Assembly: GCA_947470805.1 (NCBI GenBank)
Contig: CANIVU010000009.1
Span: 1-64,000 of the forward strand
Reading direction: 5' to 3'
Source: Acidobacteriota bacterium
Lineage (GTDB): Bacteria > Acidobacteriota > Terriglobia > Bryobacterales > Bryobacteraceae
Length of the DNA: 64,000 bases
Positions 51,910 to 61,053 of the stretch are shown here, in pieces. The notes beneath the pieces were generated by a model, which saw only the letters and a list, made by a program, of their open reading frames with translations, was not told where the DNA came from and searched no databases. Numbering within the stretch: the stretch's first letter is position 1; every line of letters starts with the position of its first letter. The translations under genes and the position numbers were made by a program.

Positions 51910-53452
51910 GCCCCTTGCCTAAAACGTACTTCTCAAGCCGTACGCTCCCTATCAGTGGAAGAACCTTCCCTCCTTTCCCGATCGGTGAAAGGTTGAGTTT
52001 CAACTTTGAAGAGTTAGTTGTCCCAAGAAGCTTGGACAACTGCTTCGCGGTGCTACGATCTGCGAAAAAGTCAACAGTATCACCGTTGCCAATGTGATGT
52101 TTCACTAGAGAAGCTCTCCAGCTCGAAAACTGAATCGTTCCCATTTCCACACGCCTCCGACCCTTTGCTACCGATACTCGGAATGGCGACCTCGTTTGCC
52201 CCCCCCATTGGATTCCCTCGAGCCTGAGGCGGTAGCTTACTTCTCCCGTTGCTGTTTCGGCAAATAAGATATCGTCTTCAGTAGCGGCCTCATTTTGGGA
52301 AAGAATGATTGTTCGAGTCCGAATTGCTTGCGGGCAGCTGAAATCTCCATTGATGAGTACTCCCGCGCACTGCTCTTGATTCTCCTGTTTGGTACATGGC
52401 GGCTCCAAGGTCAATTCGCCCATACCCTCGTAGGAGGCTTGCCAAAATCGTGTGTCGCGCAGGACCTCACCTACATTGAACGACCGAGTTGGAAATCCTC
52501 CTCGTTTTGGTAAGTCGCTACACTTCTTTGCGACGTCCAGGTTCGTTACAACGTCCCTAATCGAAACTACTCGCTCAGACTCAACATGAAAGGTCTTCTG
52601 TGGCGCATCGTACGAGAGACATCGCGGTTCAGGGAGATCCTTCAACACTAGTTTGCTCCAGATTCTACTTTCGACAATAAAGGGAACTGAACCGGTCACG
52701 TGGTTGGCGCATAACTCGCACTTAAGGCGGGGCGAACTGTCTAGAAGTCTTACCAACATCGCGTCAATACCAGCATGAAACGGCTGAAATAATGGGTCAG
52801 ATGCCGCCGTCCAGGAGTTTTCCATCACACCGGTGCTTTTAGTGTGTACTCGTTCATGAACGTTTTGTTCAAGAAAACCAGCACTTACATCCGTTGTGAT
52901 CCCCCCCCCGAGCGCGTTGATCCCATCGGGATTTGAGCAAAAATAGCTATTTGCACCAGTGTCGAGCACGTGTTGCCACGAAGCCCGCTCAATATCAAAA
53001 ATCGGGTACGGCAGCGGGTAGCGGTTCGTGTTTTTCAGCAGTTGGCACCTAGGATCACCATTTGAACATCGGAATACACTTGGCACACGCGGACTTTGTG
53101 CTGGACTCCAATAAGGCATTAGGAATGGCTTCGATGAAACAGCAAGAGTGAACAATTCCTCGGTTAGGACTAGATATGCGTGATGCCAGATTAAAAACTC
53201 GGCTCGCCAATGGGCACAGTTGTCGGTACGCCCCCCCCATCCATTATGAAACTGCGCCCAATTTGCGATCACGTCAGGATGAATATTTGAGAGAGCCTCA
53301 GTGTAGGAAGCGACGACCGCCTCACCCTGTTGATCCGGAATCAGTTTTCGGCGTGGAATCTCTTGCGCATAAATCCCGGTATAGGTCGCCGCACAGGATA
53401 TGCCTATAACTAACCACAATAAGCGAGATTTAAAAGGGGCAATCCGTTTCAT
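51896..53452 (-). CDS. Exported tyrosinase-like copper protein
   Basis: 518 residues with a hydrophobic N-terminal signal (about 10-30, LLWLVIGISCAATYTGIYAQ). Two type 3 copper sites fit the tyrosinase/hemocyanin pattern. CuA: H69 (FHNGW), H81 and H90 (NCAHWRAEFLIWHHAYL). CuB: H199 and H203 (NVHERVH) and H226 (DPLFQPFHAGID). A long C-terminal region (about 245-518) of unknown fold has many cysteines and may be a lid or binding domain. It probably oxidises phenols, possibly cross-linking or pigment-forming. Third-position bases are less biased and AT content is higher than in flanking genes. It is the last gene of a three-gene minus operon. Confidence 0.78.
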   Translation of the reverse strand: MKRIAPFKSRLLWLVIGISCAATYTGIYAQEIPRRKLIPDQQGEAVVASYTEALSNIHPDVIANWAQFHNGWGGRTDNCAHWRAEFLIWHHAYLVLTEELFTLAVSSKPFLMPYWSPAQSPRVPSVFRCSNGDPRCQLLKNTNRYPLPYPIFDIERASWQHVLDTGANSYFCSNPDGINALGGGITTDVSAGFLEQNVHERVHTKSTGVMENSWTAASDPLFQPFHAGIDAMLVRLLDSSPRLKCELCANHVTGSVPFIVESRIWSKLVLKDLPEPRCLSYDAPQKTFHVESERVVSIRDVVTNLDVAKKCSDLPKRGGFPTRSFNVGEVLRDTRFWQASYEGMGELTLEPPCTKQENQEQCAGVLINGDFSCPQAIRTRTIILSQNEAATEDDILFAETATGEVSYRLRLEGIQWGGQTRSPFRVSVAKGRRRVEMGTIQFSSWRASLVKHHIGNGDTVDFFADRSTAKQLSKLLGTTNSSKLKLNLSPIGKGGKVLPLIGSVRLEKYVLGKGPMLK

Positions 53453-53476
53453 CTAGTTCGTACCCATATCGAATCG

Positions 53477-53917
53477 CTACTGACTCTCTTTCACCCGCCA
53501 ACGGATGATCCGGGCTGCTTCAATTAGGTCCATAAAATCGAAAGCATCGCCATCACACTGCCCGTATGCTGACTTATACTTCGCCTCCTGAAAATCCTTC
53601 CAGGTCTTCCGAAGACACTCTATTGCGCCCCTGTTGGCGGCAATCCATTCCAATAAATCGCTCAATCCGGCATGCTCAGTGTTCCTATCCTTCCAGTGGT
53701 CGAAGTACGTTCCCGCAGTCTTGACCGAACCCTCTCCTTCAACCGTTTTCTCAAGGACCGTCTTCTTGAACTTCGCTTCTAATTCTTCTGCAGTGAAAGA
53801 TTCAGAAAGAAATTCGTTCGTGAGTTTAGAATCGTGCAGTACGAATCCGAACAGAACGAGCAGTTCGAGATCCATAAGCCCCTTCCGGCCCTGCGTAATC
53901 AAGTAATTCTTAGCCAT
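53477..53917 (-). CDS. Protein of unknown function between kinase and tyrosinase genes
   Basis: 146 residues, mostly helical, soluble, no signal peptide. Central KTAGTYFDHWKDRNTEHAGLSDLLEW and acidic/basic mixed composition; C-terminal FDFMDLIEAARIIRWRVKES. I recognise no family. It starts 3 bases after the kinase stop codon and ends 24 bases before the tyrosinase start, which indicates co-transcription. It may be an adaptor or substrate linking the kinase to the tyrosinase-like protein. Confidence 0.65.
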   Translation of the reverse strand: MAKNYLITQGRKGLMDLELLVLFGFVLHDSKLTNEFLSESFTAEELEAKFKKTVLEKTVEGEGSVKTAGTYFDHWKDRNTEHAGLSDLLEWIAANRGAIECLRKTWKDFQEAKYKSAYGQCDGDAFDFMDLIEAARIIRWRVKESQ

Positions 53918-53920
53918 TGT

Positions 53921-56749
53921 CTATTCTCCTGTGTGAGTGAGTGACTTCCCAAATACATCCAGCTTGGCGGCCTCATCTGCAATCATCCCGCTGCTTCGCA
54001 ATAATCCAGGCCAGGATCGCTGCGCTAGATACCATATGGCCGCTGCCCGTGGAACAGACGCTGGGATTTTCCACAAATCCAACCCGGTACCAACGGCTAT
54101 TGCAGGCCACATGAATGATGACGTAACTTGCAGTGCTTGTAAGTATAATCGCTCTGCCGACTTGGGCCCTTGCTCCAGGCAGACCAATTCTCCTGCTGTC
54201 CAAACAGTTACACCTGTAAACACAGGCAGCGTCGGCCAGTCTTCAGATATGGCTTTCAGCCGCCTCAAACCTGCTCCGTCTCCTGAAAGTCGATAGAATG
54301 TGGCAAGTTCCTTAATGGGTTGGGGTGCCCGTTCACCCTCGGCGGCCTCGCGAGCGGCCGCGACGGCAGCGGACTGATTTCCCAGTACCAATTCCAAATA
54401 TGCAAGATGTAGGAGGCGTCGCACTACAATACCGTGCCTTCCCCATTTCCTCGCCTCGGCAACGTGCTTGCGGCAATGCTCAACCGCAAGGTCTAGCCTT
54501 CCGGAATCGGCATACAAGCATGTCAAGAATCCGAGCGATTGATCCTTAATAGATATGTCTCCCTTCGCGCTAGCCGCGAGAAAACACTCTCTTGTCTTTT
54601 CGTACTCACCGCGCAGGAATGCGGTTTGGCCGAGCCATTTCCAGTAAAAGGGGTCATTGCCAAGGGTTCGCAGCGCCTCCAGCCAGTGCTCACTTGCATC
54701 GAACTCCTTCTTCATCCACCCCGTCGCAACCAGATATGCCGCGGCTCGTGCGGACTTACCTATCGCCCATGCCCCCTCAAACGCCCGCTGCGCCTCATCA
54801 AACCGGTAATGGTGAAACAGCGACGAACCCAGAAAATACTGAGCTGACTCATCCCCCGGGTAATGCACCGCCCAAGCCTGCACCGACGTCAATTGCCGGT
54901 CGTACTGAAAACTATCCTCAAAATAGAGCGTCTCCAGCCGGTACCGCTCCCGAAACGTCACCCGCCGCCGCGACAACAAATCCACCGTCTTACCCCAATG
55001 CGCATGCCCCTCCGCAAACCGCGCCTTCGAAATATAGAAATCCGCCAACTCCTGCTGCGCCGCCACAAATCCCGGATCCGCCGCCAACGCCTCCTTCAAT
55101 AACTGCTCCGCCAACTCATCCGGATCCCCACGCCGCCACGCCAACACCGCCCGCGAATACGCCGCCAGCGCCTCCCAACTCCCCGTACTCACCTCCTGCG
55201 GCGGCCGGTCAAACTCCGCAATCTGCGCCAACGTCTCCCCCGCCTCCCCCCGCACCCACTCCCCCGCCAGCCGGAACTGCCCCAACATGTCCTCCGCCCC
55301 GCTCGCCCGGAACGTCTTCTCGGCCTTCCACCCCACCGCATCCGGCCGCCCTCGCAACGTCTCCAGCACAAACGTCAAAACGTAATCCCCGCCCACCGCC
55401 GCCATCGTCCCATGCAAAACCGCCGGAACCCCCAACCGCCACGCCAACTCACGCAGCTTCCCCACCTCCAACGTCGCTCCCGCCGCCAACCCCATCCGGT
55501 CCACTGCCGCATCCCGCTGCGCCGCCGTCACCAACTGCAGTTGCGGACTCTGGTCCAACAACGATTGCAACAACGCCGTCGCCCCATCAAACCGCTTGTC
55601 CCCCGTCAAGTTTTGCACCGGAGCCACCAGCAACTTCGCCACCCGCCCCGGCCGCCCCAGCCAACTCCCCGCGGACCGTGACGCCACCACTCCCACCGTC
55701 GCCGCCGCCGTCAACCCGCCCAGCCACCACAACGTCTCCCGGCGCCTCCAAAACCCAACCTCCAATGCCGCAACCGCCTCCTCCGCGCTCCCCCACCGCT
55801 GCCGCGGGTCCATCTCCAGGCACTTTCCAATCACCCGCTCCCAATTCCCCGGCGGCCGTCCCCCTTTCCTCTCGCTCGGATGCCAGCCCATCACCATCTC
55901 ATGCAACACAATCCCCAGCGCATAAACATCGCTTGCCCCACTCACACTCTTCCCCGCCCATTGCTCCGGAGCCACATATCCCGGCGTCCCCAGCCGCAAA
56001 CTCGTCGTCGACCGGTCCTCCCCCTCCCGTACCGGTACCGCCAACCCGAAGTCCGTGATCACCACCCGTTCCCCCGCCAGCATCACGTTCGACGGTTTGA
56101 AATCCCGATGCACTACCCGCGCCGCGTGCGCCGCGCTCAACCCCTTCGCCAACTGCCGCGCAATCCCCAACGCCTCCGCCGGATCTAACTTACCCTTGAA
56201 CTCAATCCGCGCCGCCAGCGTCTCTCCTTCCAATAACTCCATCGCGAAGTAGAACAGCCGCCGTCCGCCGTGCTCCCATTCGCGACCGATGTCAAACACT
56301 CGAGCCACGTTCGGGTGAGTAATCTCCCGCGCCAATCCAATCTCCCGCTTGAACCGCGAAAGATAAGCCTCCTCCTCCGCCAAATCAGGATGCAGAATCT
56401 TCAGCGCCACCCGCACCCGCAGCGTCTCATCCTGCGCCGCATACACTTCACCCATCCCGCCCCGGCCCACAAACTTCTCCACCACAAACCGTCCGTCAAC
56501 CACGTCCCCCGGGCGCAGTCTCGGCTCAACCACCGGTGTATCCTGCTCTTCACCCACCCACGAAGGTAGCTCCCGGATGGAAATCTCCCCCTCCGGCACG
56601 GGCACATCCAACAGACTCAGAACCTCGTCCACCAAATCGCGATCGTCAGTACGGCTCTCCAGGAAGCTGCGCCAGCTCTCCCGGGGCCTGTCGGATGCCT
56701 CTGCAAGCAAGTCCGACAGCAGTTCCCATCGGCCCTCCTTACCGCCCAT
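53921..56749 (-). CDS. Ser/Thr protein kinase with C-terminal TPR region
   Basis: 942 residues. An N-terminal 75-residue segment precedes a kinase domain (about 88-335) with GRGGMGEVYAA, K117, HRD 214-216, DFG 233-235 and GTPGYVAPEQ. A hydrophobic stretch (WWLGGLTAAATVGVVAS, about 345-365) is a single membrane helix. The rest is a roughly 140-residue linker with an adenylyl-cyclase-associated-like KLLVAPVQNLTGD start, then TPR-like repeats (LLKEALAADPGFVAAQQELADFY, EAQRAFEGAWAIGKSARAAAYLV). It leads the operon kinase-unknown-tyrosinase. The coding composition changes within the gene near 54.9 kb: the 5' part is strongly C-biased on the plus strand, the 3' part is not. Confidence 0.9.
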   Translation of the reverse strand: MGGKEGRWELLSDLLAEASDRPRESWRSFLESRTDDRDLVDEVLSLLDVPVPEGEISIRELPSWVGEEQDTPVVEPRLRPGDVVDGRFVVEKFVGRGGMGEVYAAQDETLRVRVALKILHPDLAEEEAYLSRFKREIGLAREITHPNVARVFDIGREWEHGGRRLFYFAMELLEGETLAARIEFKGKLDPAEALGIARQLAKGLSAAHAARVVHRDFKPSNVMLAGERVVITDFGLAVPVREGEDRSTTSLRLGTPGYVAPEQWAGKSVSGASDVYALGIVLHEMVMGWHPSERKGGRPPGNWERVIGKCLEMDPRQRWGSAEEAVAALEVGFWRRRETLWWLGGLTAAATVGVVASRSAGSWLGRPGRVAKLLVAPVQNLTGDKRFDGATALLQSLLDQSPQLQLVTAAQRDAAVDRMGLAAGATLEVGKLRELAWRLGVPAVLHGTMAAVGGDYVLTFVLETLRGRPDAVGWKAEKTFRASGAEDMLGQFRLAGEWVRGEAGETLAQIAEFDRPPQEVSTGSWEALAAYSRAVLAWRRGDPDELAEQLLKEALAADPGFVAAQQELADFYISKARFAEGHAHWGKTVDLLSRRRVTFRERYRLETLYFEDSFQYDRQLTSVQAWAVHYPGDESAQYFLGSSLFHHYRFDEAQRAFEGAWAIGKSARAAAYLVATGWMKKEFDASEHWLEALRTLGNDPFYWKWLGQTAFLRGEYEKTRECFLAASAKGDISIKDQSLGFLTCLYADSGRLDLAVEHCRKHVAEARKWGRHGIVVRRLLHLAYLELVLGNQSAAVAAAREAAEGERAPQPIKELATFYRLSGDGAGLRRLKAISEDWPTLPVFTGVTVWTAGELVCLEQGPKSAERLYLQALQVTSSFMWPAIAVGTGLDLWKIPASVPRAAAIWYLAQRSWPGLLRSSGMIADEAAKLDVFGKSLTHTGE

Positions 56750-56783
56750 TCATCCACTCGCCTCCCGTATAACTCTCCAGCAT

Positions 56784-56812
56784 AGAATAACCAGTCACCA
56801 CGCCCTTCACAA
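56784..56812 (-). promoter_or_regulatory. Candidate sigma-70-type promoter for the kinase/tyrosinase operon
   Basis: Minus strand TTGTGA (56807-56812), 17-base spacer, TATTCT (56784-56789); a transcription start about 7 bases on would leave a leader of about 28 bases before the ATG at 56749. Confidence 0.38.
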
Positions 56813-56860
56813 TAACTAGCGCGACCCGCCCGCATACCGTGACAAAAAGAAAACTCATCG

Positions 56861-58240
56861 ATGTTATCCTGCTACAACCGTGAAATTCACTTGCCTGCTC
56901 TGACTGTGCTTCTCGCCCAGCCGAAAGCAACTCCCAAGCCCTGCTCGCCCTCCCTGGCCAATTCCAACTGCTCCATCGAAATCGACACCTCCGCCGCCGT
57001 CTCCCCTCTCCCCATCCAACTCAACTCCGGAGCCGCCGTCTCTCTCATCGTCAAAAAACGAGGCGTCGAAAAAATCGTCGTCGAGACCGAGTGGAAGGAA
57101 ATCGATACCCCCGACCCTACCCTGGAAATCGTCAAATCATTCCTTCCCTCACTGGCCAAACTCCGCATTGAAGCCTCCCTAAAGGAGCAGGTAGACCGTG
57201 ATTCCGAGTTCCCCGCAGTCAAGCGGGTTCAAAAACAGCAAGTGAAAACCGACAAGATCCTCACCGCACTCCTTACCTCCCTCGAAGCCGCAAACACAAA
57301 ACTCAAAAACCTCGCTGAAATACCCGTCGCTAAATGCGACAACACCGCATTCTTGACGGCCCAGACCGAGGCTCTTGACCTAGCCGACGTCGCGACAGCA
57401 GGCACAACCTCCCTGCGCGCCATGGACGAGTCCATAAAAAGAGCGACCACTGACATGACCAGACTGATGGAAGCAAACCCTATTGACGAAAAAACAATCT
57501 CCCGGTTCCGCACTGCAATTGAAAAAATCGACGCCAAGCGTGTTCGTCAGGCCGCAATCCTCAAAACAATCAATGAGGCCCAGGACGCTCTACGCGCCAT
57601 CCATAAAGTGCTTTCCGAGAAGCCACCCGCCAATCAGCCAGCCTCGCCCTGCAACTTCAGCCCCGACCCCATCACCGCCCCAACAGGAAGCTGGATCGGC
57701 ACCACCGCCACCGTAAAACTGACATCGTTCGACGCCGTGACCGGAACAAAGAAAACTCTCTCCACCATCACCCTCTCCTGGAACACCACCCGCTGGGAAA
57801 TCTCCGCCGGCGCCATCTTCTCATCCCTCCCGGACCGTTCCTTCTCGGCAACCAGGAACGTCGTAAACGGCGCTGCCCAACCCGATACCAATAAATTCCT
57901 CACCGCCCAAACCATCAACCGCCCCACAGTAGTCCCCGTCGCCCTCGCCCACTACCGACTTTCCGAAAAACTCACCGCCACGCACCGCCGAATCGCATTC
58001 CTCCTAACCGGAGGCATCGGAGTCAACACAACCTCCGGCACAGCGGATTTTCTCGGCGGCGTCAGCATCGGCTATCGCAGCCTTCTCTTCACCCCAGCCG
58101 TTCACTTCGGCCGCGATACCCGGCTCATCAACGGCGTCCAGATCGGCACTCCTTTCGCTGAGTCTGTGACTCCGCCCACACAGCGCTTCTGGAAGCCTGC
58201 CTTCGCCATCGGGATTTCCTATCGGATCCCGTTCAAGTGA
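56861..58240 (+). CDS. Coiled-coil protein with C-terminal beta-barrel-like region, unknown function
   Basis: 459 residues from ATG 56861. A TTG ten codons later may be an alternative start, and the weak hydrophobic lead (LPALTVLLAQ) could be part of a signal. Residues about 95-265 are helical with repeating Leu/Ala/Lys/Glu (EASLKEQVDRDSEF, ALLTSLEAANTKLKNL, AILKTINEAQDALRAIHKVL), probably coiled coil. The C-terminal 170 residues have beta-rich amphipathic strands (TLSWNTTRWEISAGAIFSS, GGVSIGYRSLLFTPAVHFG) ending ISYRIPFK, suggesting an outer-membrane or barrel-like domain. It is divergent from the kinase/tyrosinase operon across 111 bases and may be its outer-envelope partner. No family recognised. 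Confidence 0.6.
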   Translation: MLSCYNREIHLPALTVLLAQPKATPKPCSPSLANSNCSIEIDTSAAVSPLPIQLNSGAAVSLIVKKRGVEKIVVETEWKEIDTPDPTLEIVKSFLPSLAKLRIEASLKEQVDRDSEFPAVKRVQKQQVKTDKILTALLTSLEAANTKLKNLAEIPVAKCDNTAFLTAQTEALDLADVATAGTTSLRAMDESIKRATTDMTRLMEANPIDEKTISRFRTAIEKIDAKRVRQAAILKTINEAQDALRAIHKVLSEKPPANQPASPCNFSPDPITAPTGSWIGTTATVKLTSFDAVTGTKKTLSTITLSWNTTRWEISAGAIFSSLPDRSFSATRNVVNGAAQPDTNKFLTAQTINRPTVVPVALAHYRLSEKLTATHRRIAFLLTGGIGVNTTSGTADFLGGVSIGYRSLLFTPAVHFGRDTRLINGVQIGTPFAESVTPPTQRFWKPAFAIGISYRIPFK

Positions 58241-58255
58241 TACGCGGCTGAAAGA

Positions 58256-58285
58256 CACGCCGGCGTCTAAACCAACGCCGGCGTG
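58256..58285. terminator. GC-rich hairpin between convergent genes
   Basis: Perfect 11-bp arms CACGCCGGCGT (58256-58266) and ACGCCGGCGTG (58275-58285) around an 8-base loop, in the 63-base gap between two convergent stop codons. No T-run follows, so termination would be Rho-assisted or inefficient. Confidence 0.5.
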
Positions 58286-58303
58286 CCCTGGCTCTATCAC
58301 CCC

Positions 58304-59578
58304 TCACTCCTCCCCAATCTTCCGCGTAGCATCCAACACCAGCGACGTCACCCCACTCAACGCAAACACCCCCGCGCAAGTCGCAAACAACCAGTTCCAC
58401 TGCCCCACCCCCGGCGTCTCCCCCAACACCGCGTTATAAACCAACGGCGCAATCGCCGCCCCCACCGCGCTCCACATATTCGACCACCCCATAATCGACG
58501 CCGTATACTTCCCCCCCACATCCTGCGCATACGCCCAAATCGCCGGCACCCCCAAATCACTGCTGAACGTCGCCAAACTCAACCCCCCAATCACACCCCA
58601 CGCCGAGTCCCCCAAAAACATACAAACAACATACCCCGCCGCCGCCAAAAACCGCGTCGTCATCAACGGCAGCCGCCGCCCCCACTTCAACCCAAACCGC
58701 CGCGCCGCCGCGTCCGTCCACCACCCCCCGCCCATCATTCCCACAATCCCCGCCACCGTCGGCACCGCCGTCATCAACGCCTGCTCTCCCAGCGGCACCC
58801 CGTGCACCTTGTCCAAATACCGCGGCAGCCAAGTCACCACAAACAGCCACCCCATCGTCATCAACAACTGCGTCACCGAATTCCCCCACAGGCTCACGCT
58901 CGTCAACACCGCCCGCCACGGAAACGGCGGCGCCTCCACCGAACCCGCCAAAACCGGAGCACCAATCAATGCCCGCTCCGCCGCATTAACCGCCGGATGC
59001 TCCCCCGGCGTGTTCCGGCAATAAACGGCCACAATGAGAGCCACCAATATCCCCGCTGCCCCGTATAACAACAAAACCGTCTGCCACCGCCCGCCCAACA
59101 GCGACATCAAATAGGCCGTCAAAATCGGCGCCAGCACCGCCCCCGCCCGCCCCCCAATCGTCACAATCGAACTCGCCACCCCCCGCTGCGCCACCGGGAA
59201 CCAAACCCGCAACATCCCCGACGCTACCGGATACGCCCCCGCCTGCGTCACCCCGCACAAAAACCGCCACAACAGCACCAGCGCCACCGAAGCCGTCATC
59301 CCCAACAACCCCGTAAACAAGGACCATCCAGCAATAAACGCCGTCAACGTCACCCGCGGTCCCCACCGGTCGCTCATCCACCCCGCCGGCACCTGCGACA
59401 ACGCATACGACCAGAAAAACGCGCTCAAAAACCAGCTCATCTCCGTCTGCGTCATCTGCAAATCAACGCGCATCCGCTCCGCCGCAATGCCCACCGCGTA
59501 GCGGTCCAGATACAACAGACACGCCACAACCGTCAGCACCGCCGCCGTTCCGTAGCGGACCCGCGTCGCGCCCATCAT
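58304..59578 (-). CDS. Major facilitator superfamily transporter
   Basis: 424 residues from ATG 59578, which overlaps the amidohydrolase stop (ATGA). About 12 hydrophobic helices. The MFS motif lies after helix 2 (GWMSDRWGPR) with a degenerate repeat in the second half (WTDAAARRFGLKWGRR). The YLDRYAVGIA start and the pattern resemble the anion:cation symporter group (hexuronate, glucarate or phthalate type). It probably imports the substrate degraded by the neighbouring hydrolases. A much longer frame upstream is the shadow of the amidohydrolase gene. It is the last gene of the catabolic operon. Confidence 0.88.
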   Translation of the reverse strand: MMGATRVRYGTAAVLTVVACLLYLDRYAVGIAAERMRVDLQMTQTEMSWFLSAFFWSYALSQVPAGWMSDRWGPRVTLTAFIAGWSLFTGLLGMTASVALVLLWRFLCGVTQAGAYPVASGMLRVWFPVAQRGVASSIVTIGGRAGAVLAPILTAYLMSLLGGRWQTVLLLYGAAGILVALIVAVYCRNTPGEHPAVNAAERALIGAPVLAGSVEAPPFPWRAVLTSVSLWGNSVTQLLMTMGWLFVVTWLPRYLDKVHGVPLGEQALMTAVPTVAGIVGMMGGGWWTDAAARRFGLKWGRRLPLMTTRFLAAAGYVVCMFLGDSAWGVIGGLSLATFSSDLGVPAIWAYAQDVGGKYTASIMGWSNMWSAVGAAIAPLVYNAVLGETPGVGQWNWLFATCAGVFALSGVTSLVLDATRKIGEE

Positions 59579-60765
59579 GCCGCGCCAGTACAGCCGGACC
59601 ACGCCCCGCGCTTGCAAACCCGCACCGGCACCACCCGCTCCGGCGAATGCCGCGTCACCCCCTCCACATCGGTCAACGGGAACGTCCCCCGCTCGTGCCG
59701 CAACAACACCACATCGGCGTCCATCCCCACGCGCAACGTTCCAATCCGGTCCCCCATCCGCATCGCCGCCGCCGGGGCTGCGGTCGCCGCCTGAATGACC
59801 TTCTCCATCGGCATCCCCAGATACAGAAACTTGCTCATCGTCGTCGGCAGATCCACCACCGGCCCCAGCAGGTTGAAGTGGTGCAAATCCGTGCTGATCG
59901 TGTCCGGCCAGAAGCCGAATTTCTGACAAGCCGGCTCGGCCACCCGCCACGCAAACGCGCCCACGCCGTGCCCCACGTCGAACACAACCCCCCGCTCCCG
60001 CGCGTCCATCAAAGCGCCAATCGGCGCGCCACCCTCGTCAAAACAGTGGTCCGGATTCGGGTTGTACAAGTGCGTATACGTGTCCCCCTTCCGCAGCGCC
60101 TTCAGCACCGTGACGTTTGGAATCTCCGACGCCGCATGATGAATCATCAACGGCCGTCCCGTCTGCTCCGCGGCGGCAAATACACCCTCAAACCCCGCCC
60201 ACTCATTCTTCACATCAAAATTCGCCAGCCCCGAAGTCAGCCGTACTTTCATCCCAATCAACTGCTCGGGAAACCGGTTCACACACTCCACCGCCGACGG
60301 CACATGCGCGTGCCGCCCATCGTTCAAATCTCCCATATACGGAGGAAACAGCGGATGCCCCTGAATGCACCCGATCATCGAAATGTTCAACAGCGCAAAC
60401 ACATCCTCCGGCGCCCGTGGAATGATGAACCGCGCCATATTCGCAAACGTCAGCGCCCCCGCCGTTCCCGTATCCAGCATCGTAGTCACGCCCGTCCGCA
60501 GCCCCGCGTCGAAAGGGTCAATCGAATACAGGCCAATCCCGCTGAAAACGTGCACATGCAGGTCCACCAGCCCCGGCGCGACCAGCAACCCCGTCGCGTC
60601 TACGATGGTCTCCCCGCGCGCCTCCAACCCCGGTCCAATCTCGGTAATCCGCCCATCCGCCACCCGGACGTCGACCCGCCGTCCCGCCTCCCCACTCCCG
60701 TCATAAACCAACCCGCCCCGAATCAGCGTCGCTCCAACCGTCTTCTCCTGCATCGCTTCGTTCAT
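59575..60765 (-). CDS. Cytoplasmic amidohydrolase/deacetylase (EF_0837/Atu3266-like)
   Basis: 396 residues from the ATG at 60765, chosen because AGGAGG sits 9 bases upstream; an ATG at 60774 and a TTG at 60789 are too close to it. No signal peptide. Metal-binding HVH in LVDLHVHVFSG, a likely bridging lysine in IGMKVRLTSG, histidines in LMIHHAASE, THLYNPNPDH and VGHGVGAF, and aspartate in STDLHHF. The sequence resembles the dihydroorotase-like deacetylase group often encoded beside SelA-like PLP enzymes, exactly as here. It should remove an acyl group or open a ring. The secreted paralogue lies at 13213-14511. Confidence 0.85.
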   Translation of the reverse strand: MNEAMQEKTVGATLIRGGLVYDGSGEAGRRVDVRVADGRITEIGPGLEARGETIVDATGLLVAPGLVDLHVHVFSGIGLYSIDPFDAGLRTGVTTMLDTGTAGALTFANMARFIIPRAPEDVFALLNISMIGCIQGHPLFPPYMGDLNDGRHAHVPSAVECVNRFPEQLIGMKVRLTSGLANFDVKNEWAGFEGVFAAAEQTGRPLMIHHAASEIPNVTVLKALRKGDTYTHLYNPNPDHCFDEGGAPIGALMDARERGVVFDVGHGVGAFAWRVAEPACQKFGFWPDTISTDLHHFNLLGPVVDLPTTMSKFLYLGMPMEKVIQAATAAPAAAMRMGDRIGTLRVGMDADVVLLRHERGTFPLTDVEGVTRHSPERVVPVRVCKRGAWSGCTGAA

Positions 60766-60806
60766 CCCTGCCATCCTCCTAATTCCCAAACAAAATCAAT
60801 CCCACG

Positions 60807-60928
60807 GTCCGGTCCCACGCCATCGTGCTCGATCCGACCTCCAGCCCGCTCGGTCTCCCCCCAGCCTGTCCGGTCCCACGCCACCGCGCTCGGTCCGACC
60901 TCCCGCCTGCTCGGTCTCCCCCCAACGT
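60807..60928. repeat. Two-copy 61-bp tandem repeat with a degenerate third unit
   Basis: GTCCGGTCCCACGCCA begins at 60807 and again at 60868. The two 61-base units differ at a few positions; a third, more diverged unit (GTCCAGCCTG and CGGCCTCCCC near 60943-60966) follows. They lie in the 288-base gap between the amidohydrolase and SelA-like genes. No coding sequence is supported in the gap. Confidence 0.6.
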
Positions 60929-61053
60929 GCGCGGCCCCTCACGTCCAGCCTGTTCGGCCTCCCCGCCTACCGAACCGCGCTCGTCAGCAAGCGGCGCTTC
61001 GCCTCCCGCTTCCCCCACCTCCGCCCCCCACCCACCCCCCAAAAAACCGCCCC

